Assembly (NCBI RefSeq): GCF_001557215.1
Contig: NZ_LSJM01000002.1
Location: 1 to 13,813 of the forward strand
DNA: 13,813 nt
Origin: Sphingomonas sp. CCH9-E2
GTDB lineage: Bacteria > Pseudomonadota > Alphaproteobacteria > Sphingomonadales > Sphingomonadaceae
Direction: 5' to 3'
Part shown: one piece after another, positions 7,173-13,648 of the stretch
How positions within the stretch are numbered: position 1 is the first letter of the stretch
Layout: each line of letters starts with the position of its first letter
The notes under the pieces: model-generated
Databases searched by the model: none
What the model saw: only the letters and a program-made list of their open reading frames with translations
Told to the model about the DNA's origin: nothing
Program-made: the position numbers and the translations under genes

Positions 7173-8696
7173 TCATCGTTTCGACAGCTTCCAGGCGACA
7201 CCCACCCGCGCCTCAAACACGCGAGAAAAGGCTACAAGTTCGCGCTGTTGGCCAGGGTCAGAACCGGCATAGGACTGGATCCGCGCAAGCGCGCCCTCGG
7301 TCGCATCCCGTGCCATTGCATAGGCAAAGCTGCCGCCTGCGCTGTCCGCTATCAGATCGGCGAAGTTCGACTGGGCGCGGATGCGGTCGGGATGCGTTGC
7401 CGGCACAGCCCGAAACCCCCGCACGCTGCGCCGGATCGCATCTTCGACCTCAGCGCGCCTGCCCAAGGCAAACAATGTTGCCGCCAGATCGGCATAAGCG
7501 CGCGCCGTATTGAGCGTCCGCTCCCCAAGAACCTTTTCGCGAATTGCCACCACCCGCTGCACCATCGGTAGCGCCTCTTCGGTCCGGCGCTGAAACCGCA
7601 AGTTCATCGACAGGTTGAGCAACCGATGGGCAGCGCTGAGACTGGCCGGGCCACTCCATCTTTCGGCAATCGCGACGCTGCGCCGATGCAGCGGCTCGGC
7701 GTCCCGATGTCGCCCCAGTCGATCCAGATTGAATGCGAGATTGCCTAGCGCGTCGCCCACCCGCTGATGGTCACTGCCCAAGGCACGCTCACTAATTCGA
7801 TATGACTGAATATATAGGGGAAGTGCTTCCTCCTCGCGCCCCTGATCCGCGAGCAACGACGCAAGGTTGCCGAGGATCGATCCAACCGATTCGCTCTGAG
7901 AGCCGGTGATTGCCTCCTTGATCCGCAGCGCACTGCGATAATGGCGCTCTGCCTGTGCCGTCTGCCCCCGCTCGTGCAGAATTACCGCCAGCACATTATG
8001 AGCTGAGCCCAGTGCGCTATCGTCCACCGGTCGCGCCGCATCGACGATAGCGAGGCTGCGTTGCGCGACGTCCATCGCGTCACCGCTGCGTCCTTGACCG
8101 TGCAGATTCTGCGCGAGATCGATTAGAGCCCGTCCATGTTGGATGCTCGCTGGGCCAAAGGCGCGCGTTGCATGGGCTGCTGCATCACGTCTCAGCTGTT
8201 CGGCCGCTCCGAACCGATCCTGTGCCTCAAGATTACGGGCAAGATTGAACCGTGAATCGTCGAGCTGGCGGGCATCTCCGGACTGACCAGCCAGATTCAA
8301 GCTGCTCCGATAGGCCGATTCAGCTTCACGCAATCGCCCCTGCTCATCCAGGGTGATCCCCAAGATCGACCAGGCCAATGCATGCTCTTGCATCGAACCG
8401 GCACGCGACGCTTCGGCAACCGACTCACGGGCCAACGCTTCGCCTGTTTGGGGATCGCCCGACTCGGCCAGCATCTTGGCGAGATATGTCCGCTGGGTGA
8501 AACAGCGCGCGCTTCCTCGCGCCGTCGCCGCACAGCTGCGATAGCTCTGTGTAAGCAAGCCAATCGCCTCTTCCTGACGCCCCGCATGCACTGCGTCGAT
8601 TACCACGTCCGGAATATCGACGCGCTCTCCGGCCTGCTGCGGCAATGGCGCTGCCGCCAGCGCCATCGTCAGCAGCAACGGCCAAGGCGCTGCCAC
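7173..8696 (-). CDS. Secreted tetratricopeptide-repeat (kinesin-light-chain type) protein
   Basis: The 507-residue product consists almost wholly of about ten TPR units at roughly 42-residue spacing, the long-repeat type seen in kinesin light chain and in TPR-CHAT proteins (for example GNLASLLADQGREEEAL and GNLAFNLDRLGRHRDAE). The chosen start is a GTG at 8696, one base after the CHAT stop codon, with GGGGAAG in the end of the CHAT gene as ribosome site; it gives a short hydrophobic leader (residues 4-17) with little positive charge. A TTG at 8753 would add 19 residues containing several Arg, also possible. The mature N-terminal repeat has two Cys (near 55 and 65). TPR arrays bind proteins, and here the neighbour immediately upstream is a CHAT protease that lacks its own TPRs, so the likely job is substrate recognition or scaffolding for it. 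Third-position GC looks lower than in the flanking genes, a visual impression only. Confidence 0.9.
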   Translation of the reverse strand: MAAPWPLLLTMALAAAPLPQQAGERVDIPDVVIDAVHAGRQEEAIGLLTQSYRSCAATARGSARCFTQRTYLAKMLAESGDPQTGEALARESVAEASRAGSMQEHALAWSILGITLDEQGRLREAESAYRSSLNLAGQSGDARQLDDSRFNLARNLEAQDRFGAAEQLRRDAAAHATRAFGPASIQHGRALIDLAQNLHGQGRSGDAMDVAQRSLAIVDAARPVDDSALGSAHNVLAVILHERGQTAQAERHYRSALRIKEAITGSQSESVGSILGNLASLLADQGREEEALPLYIQSYRISERALGSDHQRVGDALGNLAFNLDRLGRHRDAEPLHRRSVAIAERWSGPASLSAAHRLLNLSMNLRFQRRTEEALPMVQRVVAIREKVLGERTLNTARAYADLAATLFALGRRAEVEDAIRRSVRGFRAVPATHPDRIRAQSNFADLIADSAGGSFAYAMARDATEGALARIQSYAGSDPGQQRELVAFSRVFEARVGVAWKLSKR

Positions 8697-8697
8697 C

Positions 8698-10473
8698 TCA
8701 CTTCCCCGGTTCGCCGACCAGCGTGAACGCCGCCCAATATTTGGGGCTGACAAACTGACCGGTACCTTCGCTGCGCACCGTCTTCATCGCTGCCTGCAAC
8801 GCACGCGCACGCCCGGCGACATCGCCCTTCTGGATATTGCCAAAGGTCTGCTGCATCAGCAGCGAGGTTGCCGCGTCGCTGACCGCCCAATGGCTGACCA
8901 GCAACGAGCGCGCGCCCGCGAACAGGAAGGATTTGGCGAGGCCCGACAGACCGTCGGCGCTCTTCCCGTCGCCAGCGGCCGTATTGCACGCGGACAGCAC
9001 GACCAGATCGGCGGGGATTTTGAGCTGCGACACTTCGGATGCGGTGAGCAGCCCGTCGTCCAGTTCGGTTGCCTGTTTGGGCGGGGTAAAGACCAGCCCC
9101 GGCTCGGCATTGTCGCCCACTTCCGTCGCAAGCAGACCATGGGTCGAGAAGACGACGAAGCGCGCCGCAGGCAGGGTCTTGCTCGCCTTGACCGCAGCCT
9201 CGGTCGCCGCATCCCCGATCACGACCGCGGATTGTCCTCCGAACGCCTTTTGCAGGTTCTCGAGCTCCGCCTTGGCCTGGGGCAGATAAGCGAGCGCGCG
9301 CAGCTTTTCAGGGTCGGCGAGCTTGCCCTTGTACATCTGCCCGGCAAGACCTGGGGTCACGCTGCGAGCGGCTTCCGGCGTATAGGCACCCGCCAGCGTC
9401 GGGGCCCCATAAGCGGCCAGCGCGACGCCGCCACCGCGCACCTGCGCATAGCTGGCCGAACCCGATTTGGTGTCGCACCCCGGATGCGCATCGGCGGGCT
9501 TTTCGATGAGCAAGCAACGCAGCGAGCGCAGTGCCGACACCGAGGGCAGCTCGGCCAGCGCATATTTGTCGATCAGCCACGGGCTGGTCGCCACCGCCGC
9601 CGGGTCGGTATCCAAACCCTGTGGCGGCGCGGTGACGAGCAGCGCGAGCGGCAGCGAGGTGAGCGGGCCGCTGACATTGGTCAGCAGCACCTGCTTGCCC
9701 TTCAGCACGCCCTCCACCGGCGCGATCAGCTCCTTGTAGATTTCATAGGCCAGCTTGCGGTCGAATGCCTTGCCCTGCGGCGCCACTGCGGCAGCACCGC
9801 CAGCGGCAGGCGGCGGCTGGCGGCCCGATCCGCGCGCGCCGTCCACTTCCATGCTCGCGCGCAGCGTGTTGACCTTGGCGGCGAGCGCATCCTGCTTCAT
9901 CGCCTCCGATCGCGACCAGGTCGAACCCTCGCGCGTCACGGCCCAGGTGTAGCTGGCATCGTCCGAAACGAGGATGACGACCATCGCCTCATCGGGGTTG
10001 AGCAGCTTCTGCACTGCCGCGATGTCGAGCGCCTTGGGGCGCGTCAGGTCGAAATATTGCGGGAAATCCTTGGCGATCTTGGCCTCGATCGCATCCACTT
10101 CGCTGCGCAGCGCGGCACGGCGCTGGGTCAGCGCGCGGCGCTCTTCCTCCGGCACCTGCGCGCCGCGTTCGATCAGTGCGCTGAACTGGCGATCGACCGC
10201 CTCGATCTCGGCGAGCTTCTTGTCGCGCTCCTGCTCCAGCACGGCGAGCGGGCCACCCCCCGCGGCAAAGCGCGCGGTCGTGCGATCGAGCGCTGCAGCG
10301 GCACCGGAAATCTGCGCATATTGCGCTGCCTCGAACGCCTCGGATCGCAGCACATCGGGCGATGGCACCGGTTCGATCTTGATGTCGGGCGTGGTCTGGG
10401 CGGACAGCAGGGCCGCGACGAGCGGCAAGGCCAGGACGGCCTTCAGCCGTGCATGTCGATCGTTCCGCGACAT
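8698..10473 (-). CDS. Secreted CHAT-domain (caspase-like) cysteine protease
   Basis: The 591-residue protein starts at an ATG with a strong GAGGAG (10480-10485). It has a signal peptide (residues 1-25, LSA|QTT). Residues 75-135 are charged and probably coiled coil. Residues 137-180 (DFPQYFDLTRP onward, then ILVSDDASYTWAVTREG) match the linker that normally joins TPRs to the CHAT domain in TPR-CHAT proteins. The CHAT domain fills about residues 240-588, with catalytic His445 in VFSTHGLL and catalytic Cys496 in LSACNTAAG, then the usual GLAKSFLFAGARSLLVSHW and YWAAFTLVGEP near the end. CHAT proteases share the caspase fold; known members include separase relatives, the Csx29 partner of type III-E CRISPR and proteases that cleave bacterial gasdermins. 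Those examples act in the cytoplasm, whereas this one appears exported. The TPR gene follows at once; paralogue B ends 16 bases upstream. Confidence 0.94.
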   Translation of the reverse strand: MSRNDRHARLKAVLALPLVAALLSAQTTPDIKIEPVPSPDVLRSEAFEAAQYAQISGAAAALDRTTARFAAGGGPLAVLEQERDKKLAEIEAVDRQFSALIERGAQVPEEERRALTQRRAALRSEVDAIEAKIAKDFPQYFDLTRPKALDIAAVQKLLNPDEAMVVILVSDDASYTWAVTREGSTWSRSEAMKQDALAAKVNTLRASMEVDGARGSGRQPPPAAGGAAAVAPQGKAFDRKLAYEIYKELIAPVEGVLKGKQVLLTNVSGPLTSLPLALLVTAPPQGLDTDPAAVATSPWLIDKYALAELPSVSALRSLRCLLIEKPADAHPGCDTKSGSASYAQVRGGGVALAAYGAPTLAGAYTPEAARSVTPGLAGQMYKGKLADPEKLRALAYLPQAKAELENLQKAFGGQSAVVIGDAATEAAVKASKTLPAARFVVFSTHGLLATEVGDNAEPGLVFTPPKQATELDDGLLTASEVSQLKIPADLVVLSACNTAAGDGKSADGLSGLAKSFLFAGARSLLVSHWAVSDAATSLLMQQTFGNIQKGDVAGRARALQAAMKTVRSEGTGQFVSPKYWAAFTLVGEPGK

Positions 10474-10489
10474 CAGTTGCTCCTCATCC

Positions 10490-11209
10490 TCAGCTCGTCA
10501 CCAACGCGACGCCGGTGCCCTGCTCGCCATAGTTGATCGCCTGAATCACGAACGGGCCGGTCCAGATGGGATTGATCCGGCAATACAACGTCACATTGCC
10601 CGACATGTCCTGGCACATCAGGCTTCCATTCTCGTCGAAGATTTTGAGCGCCAGCGGCGTTGCCGAATCGCGGCGCATGCCGATCACCTTGGGTTCGCCA
10701 CCGCGAAAAGAAGTACGGACCGTCCAGGTCGTTTTGCCCGGCACATATTGCACCATGCGGAGCGTATGGCACATGCAGGGGACGCCCTTGCTCGCCTCGG
10801 CGCGCGCGGCTTCGATCTCTGCCATCAGGTCCGCGTCACCGGCCGCGAGTCGGGAGGCTTCGGCGAACAGGTCCGCGCCGGTCACCGGCTTGGGCGTCAC
10901 CTCGGCCTTGGCTGCGCGATCGAGGCTGCCCTTGTCCGCACCCTCCTTGACCGGCGCCGCATCGACGATCTTCGCCGCGACGATCATCGCGCGCGCATCC
11001 TTGGTGGCACGCGCAAAGTCGGCGAGGCGATAGCCGAGCAAAAGCGCTTCGGCGGCTTTCGAGTTATCGGTGTCCGGGAGAAGTTTCGGCGCCGAATCCG
11101 CGCCTTCCCGGGTCTGCGCCGCCGTGGTTCCGGCAACGGAAATCGATGCAGCCAGCATGGCTGCGACGATCGGAAACTTGCACATCGTGCTAATCCGGGA
11201 GCGCATCAT
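10490..11209 (-). CDS. Secreted two-cysteine protein, paralogue B
   Basis: This 239-residue protein is closely related along its whole length to paralogue A; the last 90 residues look roughly 70 percent identical by eye. The start is one of two adjacent ATGs (11209 or 11206) behind a GGGGGAGG ribosome site, followed by a signal peptide (cleavage near TAA|QTR, residue 31). The N-terminal half is helical (RLADFARATK, MIVAAKIVD, DLFAEASRLAAGDAD). The C-terminal half is beta-rich, with FDENGSLMCQDMSGN, Cys199 and Cys210, INPIWTGPF, and a final ALVTS. Cys199/Cys210 are conserved with A and probably form a disulfide in the periplasm. B alone adds a Cys-Met-Cys motif (145/147) right after the ASKG block, which could be a second disulfide or a metal or redox site. 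Its stop is 16 bases before the CHAT gene, pointing to joint translation and a function tied to that protease. No known enzymatic motif is visible. Confidence 0.87.
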   Translation of the reverse strand: MMRSRISTMCKFPIVAAMLAASISVAGTTAAQTREGADSAPKLLPDTDNSKAAEALLLGYRLADFARATKDARAMIVAAKIVDAAPVKEGADKGSLDRAAKAEVTPKPVTGADLFAEASRLAAGDADLMAEIEAARAEASKGVPCMCHTLRMVQYVPGKTTWTVRTSFRGGEPKVIGMRRDSATPLALKIFDENGSLMCQDMSGNVTLYCRINPIWTGPFVIQAINYGEQGTGVALVTS

Positions 11210-11249
11210 GTCCTCCCCCTCGGCGCGTCTGCGATACCGCCACGCCCTG

Positions 11250-11285
11250 AAAAACCGCCGCCCCGAAGCACTGCTTCGGGGCGGC
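11250..11285 (-). terminator. Strong intrinsic terminator between paralogues A and B
   Basis: The arms 11257-11269 and 11273-11285 make a perfect 13-pair GC-rich stem with a three-base loop. On the minus strand it is followed by GG and then five T (A at 11250-11254 on the plus strand). It begins 12 bases after the stop of paralogue A. It meets the usual rules for Rho-independent termination and lies inside what otherwise looks like a continuous run of genes. Confidence 0.88.
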
Positions 11286-11297
11286 CAGTCTTTCGGC

Positions 11298-11990
11298 TTA
11301 GTTGGTCACCAGCGCAGCGCCGGTGCCATAGGCGCCATAGTTGATCGTCTGGACCGAGAAGGGGCCGGTCCAGATCGGGTTGACGCGGCAATACATCGTC
11401 ACGTTGCCCGACATGTCCTGGCAAACCAGATTGCCGTTCTCGTCGAAGATCTTCAGGCCGACCGGGGTCGCCGAGTCGCGGCGCACGCCGACGACCAGCG
11501 GCTCACCGCCACGTGCGGTGAAACGCACGGTCCACACGGTGTTGCCCGGGACATATTGCACGGTGCGGATCGCACCGCCGACCACGCCCTTCGACGTTTC
11601 CGCCTGCGCCGCTTCGACTGCGGCGACGATGTCGGCGTCACCCGCTGCCAGCGTCTTGGCTTCGGCGAACAGGTCAGCCGAGGTGGTCACCTTGGCGGTG
11701 CCGGTGCCCTTGCCGGTGCCTTCGATCTTGCCCTTGTCGGTGCCTTCCTTGACGGTGACCGAGTCGACCATCTTGGCCGCGACGATCATCGCGCGCGCAT
11801 CCTTGGCGGTGCGGGCATAGTCGGCGAGCTTGTAGCCCAGCGCCAGCGTGTCGACAGCCTTCGAGCTCTCAGTCGCCGCAGCTTCCTTCTCGCTCAGGTT
11901 CGTGCCCTTCTTGTCCTGCGCGATCGACGGCGACGCCAGCAGGCTTGCTGCTACCAGTGCCATCGCCATCTTCTTGTTGAGCGTAACCAT
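11298..11990 (-). CDS. Secreted two-cysteine protein, paralogue A (first gene of the run)
   Basis: The product is 230 residues from the ATG at 11990, chosen because GAGGAG (12000-12005) and AAGG lie just upstream and a typical signal peptide follows (basic residues 6-7, hydrophobic 8-22, SIA|QDK). The frame is open 12 codons further, but that would bury the signal sequence. After a charged linker come helical segments (LGYKLADYARTAKDARAMIV, then DLFAEAKTLAAGDADIVAAV) separated by a Gly/Lys/Thr-rich stretch (residues 82-104). The C-terminal 95 residues are beta-rich, with YVPGNTVWTVRF, FDENGNLVCQDMSGN, Cys190/Cys201, VNPIWTGPF and a last GAALVTN. The layout resembles PPC-like beta-sandwich domains of secreted peptidases, but I cannot name the family. 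Its leading position, good ribosome site and the terminator directly after it suggest it is the most abundant product of the cluster. Alternatives are an envelope structural protein or a protease pro-domain or inhibitor supplied in trans. Confidence 0.88.
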   Translation of the reverse strand: MVTLNKKMAMALVAASLLASPSIAQDKKGTNLSEKEAAATESSKAVDTLALGYKLADYARTAKDARAMIVAAKMVDSVTVKEGTDKGKIEGTGKGTGTAKVTTSADLFAEAKTLAAGDADIVAAVEAAQAETSKGVVGGAIRTVQYVPGNTVWTVRFTARGGEPLVVGVRRDSATPVGLKIFDENGNLVCQDMSGNVTMYCRVNPIWTGPFSVQTINYGAYGTGAALVTN

Positions 11991-12040
11991 TACCTTCGTC
12001 TCCTCACTCTCCGGGCCTGCTCCCAAGCCGGCCTCGCGAA

Positions 12041-12056
12041 CTGATCCCTCGATCAG
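12041..12056 (-). promoter_or_regulatory. Probable 5'-leader hairpin of paralogue A
   Basis: CTGATC and GATCAG form a perfect six-pair stem; on the minus strand the loop is GAGG. A second possible stem (GGCC arms, roughly 12015-12034) lies between it and the ribosome site at 12000-12005. If transcription starts upstream, these would fold in the 5' leader and could affect stability or translation of the first gene. Confidence 0.35.
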
Positions 12057-12196
12057 GCAGGTTCGTCTTTAATGTGGCCCCCGCCCGCGCGACACTAACA
12101 GTTTCAGTCTTGGTTGCCATATCAAACTTGGCGCGAAGTCCCTGATTCTTGACGAATCCTACGCGCGACTCCGCCAACTACGTACGTATTATCCGC

Positions 12197-12229
12197 GTAA
12201 CGACATTGGACTCGGTAACGCCTGTTACC
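12197..12229. promoter_or_regulatory. Palindrome with flanking half-site, candidate operator
   Basis: GGTAAC, a four-base spacer GCCT, and GTTACC form a perfect inverted repeat at 12214-12229. The core GTAACG occurs again in direct orientation 18 bases away (12197-12202 and 12215-12220). Stem length and the lack of a T-run argue against a terminator. Two-fold symmetric sites with an extra half-site about two helical turns away are typical of dimeric regulators. It could control paralogue A and the genes behind it. Confidence 0.4.
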
Positions 12230-12272
12230 CAAGTTGAGGAAAGGCGCTTGGACTGTCCCGACGCCCTCCGTG

Positions 12273-13640
12273 TCAGCGTTCGAGCTTGAGCTGGATCAGA
12301 CTGTTGCCGCGCGCGACGAACAATATTGCGCCGCTCGCAACATTCTGGAACGCGCGGGCAAGTTCTGCCGCGCTCTGCACTTGCTCGCCATTGACGCCGA
12401 CGACGATGTCGCCGACCGCGAGGCCCGATCGCGCCGCCGCCGAACCCGGCTGCACGCTGGCAACGACCGCCCCGCGCAATTGCTCGGGCACCTTGTCGGT
12501 GGCCGCGACGTCGCGGAAGGTCGCGCCCAGTGCCGCCAGCCCGGCGCCGCCGGTGGCGGGTCGCGTCACCTGCACCGGACGCGGTGCTTCGACCGTCACC
12601 TGCGCCGTCCCGGTCGCGCCGCCGCGCCGATAGCCCAGCGCGATCGTCTTGCCCGGTTCGAGCACGCCGAGGATCGCGGTGAGGTTGCCCGGCCCCTCGA
12701 TCGCGCGCCCGTCGGCGGAGGTGATGATATCGCCCGATTTGAGGCCCGCGCGCGCCGCCGGGCTGTCGGGCGAGACTTCGGCGACCAATGCGCCGCGCGT
12801 CGATCCGCTGCCCGCCGCCTCGGCCGTCACCGGGCCGACCGTCACCCCGATCCGCCCGCGCTTGACGCTGCCGTTGCGGCGCAGCTGGTCGGCGACCGCC
12901 ATTGCCATGTTGATCGGCACGGCAAAGGCGATGCCGCTATTGTCGCCCGACTTGGACCAGATCGCGGTGTTGATGCCGATCAGCCGCCCGCGGCTGTCGA
13001 TCAGCGCGCCGCCCGAATTGCCGCTGTTCACCGCCGCGTCGGTCTGGATGAAGTCCTGCAGCCCGTCGCCGATGCCCGTGCGCCCCAGGCCGGAGATCAC
13101 CCCCATCGTCAGCGTCTGATCGAACCCGAACGGATAGCCGATGGCAAAGGCGAGGTCGCCGACCTCGATCTTGCCGCTGTCACCCACCTCGATCGCGCGC
13201 AGCCCGGTCGCCTTGATGCGCAGCAGCGCGATGTCGGTCTGCGGATCGCGCCCGACCACCTCGGCATCGACGACGCGGCCGTCATAGAGCTGGACCTTGA
13301 AGGCCGTGCCCTTCTCGACGACGTGATTGTTCGACAGGATCTCGCCGCGCGCGGCATCGATGATCACGCCCGACCCGCAGCCGATCGGCAGCGGCGCGCC
13401 CTTGGGCAGCGCGCGGACCTTGCGCCCGGCCTTGGCGGTGGTGCCGGGGAAGATCGTCTCCATCGCCGGGAAGTTCTTGAACCGCTCTTCCTGCGACCAG
13501 AACAGCACGGCGGCCCCGACCTGCCGCAGCTTCGCGACATCCTGCGGCGCTGCCTGGACTGCGGGCGGCGGCGTGGCCGTGCCCGCTGCGCAGCCCGCCA
13601 ATGCCAGCGCGCCGAGCGCTACTCCCCATGCCCGCATCAT
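12273..13640 (-). CDS. Outer-membrane lipoprotein HtrA/DegP-type serine protease with two PDZ domains
   Basis: The product is 455 residues from the first of two adjacent ATGs (13640, 13637), with AGGGAGA just upstream; the frame is open further but overlaps the preceding gene. The N-terminus is a lipoprotein signal with lipobox L14-A-G-C17. Ala at +2 fits outer-membrane sorting by the rule known from enteric bacteria. The trypsin-like domain has a complete triad: His106 in SNNHVVE, Asp136 in QTDIALLRI, Ser209 in GNSGGALID. PDZ1 spans about 262-352 and PDZ2 about 367-453, each with the GDI-type signature (SGDIITSADGR, VGDIVVGVNGE). HtrA proteases degrade or refold damaged envelope proteins and are switched on by PDZ-bound peptides. 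Lipid anchoring is less common than a soluble periplasmic form. It starts 8 bases past the methyltransferase stop, so it is probably in that operon; the caspase run lies 282 bases downstream in the same direction. Confidence 0.95.
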   Translation of the reverse strand: MMRAWGVALGALALAGCAAGTATPPPAVQAAPQDVAKLRQVGAAVLFWSQEERFKNFPAMETIFPGTTAKAGRKVRALPKGAPLPIGCGSGVIIDAARGEILSNNHVVEKGTAFKVQLYDGRVVDAEVVGRDPQTDIALLRIKATGLRAIEVGDSGKIEVGDLAFAIGYPFGFDQTLTMGVISGLGRTGIGDGLQDFIQTDAAVNSGNSGGALIDSRGRLIGINTAIWSKSGDNSGIAFAVPINMAMAVADQLRRNGSVKRGRIGVTVGPVTAEAAGSGSTRGALVAEVSPDSPAARAGLKSGDIITSADGRAIEGPGNLTAILGVLEPGKTIALGYRRGGATGTAQVTVEAPRPVQVTRPATGGAGLAALGATFRDVAATDKVPEQLRGAVVASVQPGSAAARSGLAVGDIVVGVNGEQVQSAAELARAFQNVASGAILFVARGNSLIQLKLER

Positions 13641-13648
13641 CGCTCTCC

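Larger units (their letters stand above)
11991..12272 (-). promoter_or_regulatory. Intergenic control region upstream of the caspase/CHAT run
   Basis: This 282-base gap separates the HtrA-like gene from paralogue A and is distinctly less GC-rich than its surroundings around 12110-12240. It must hold the promoter of the minus-strand run unless that run is read from the HtrA gene. Possible -10-like hexamers on the minus strand include GATAAT (about 12189-12194) and TTGATA (about 12120-12125), but neither has a good -35 at 17 bases, so I do not fix a start site. It contains palindromes at 12041-12056, 12144-12158, 12179-12188 (TACGTACGTA) and 12214-12229. No open frame with a ribosome site was found here. 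Confidence 0.55.

Noticed and set aside
8890..11344. Long plus-strand frames (548 and 456 codons) opposite CHAT and paralogues A and B
   Set aside because: Low-complexity Arg-rich translations that cross gene ends and terminators of the real minus-strand genes; they are antisense shadows.
3325..11990. An antiphage CHAT-gasdermin or type III-E CRISPR (Craspase-like) defence system
   Set aside because: No gasdermin-like gene, no CRISPR repeats and no Cas gene are present, and the proteins carry signal peptides, which does not fit cytoplasmic phage sensing.
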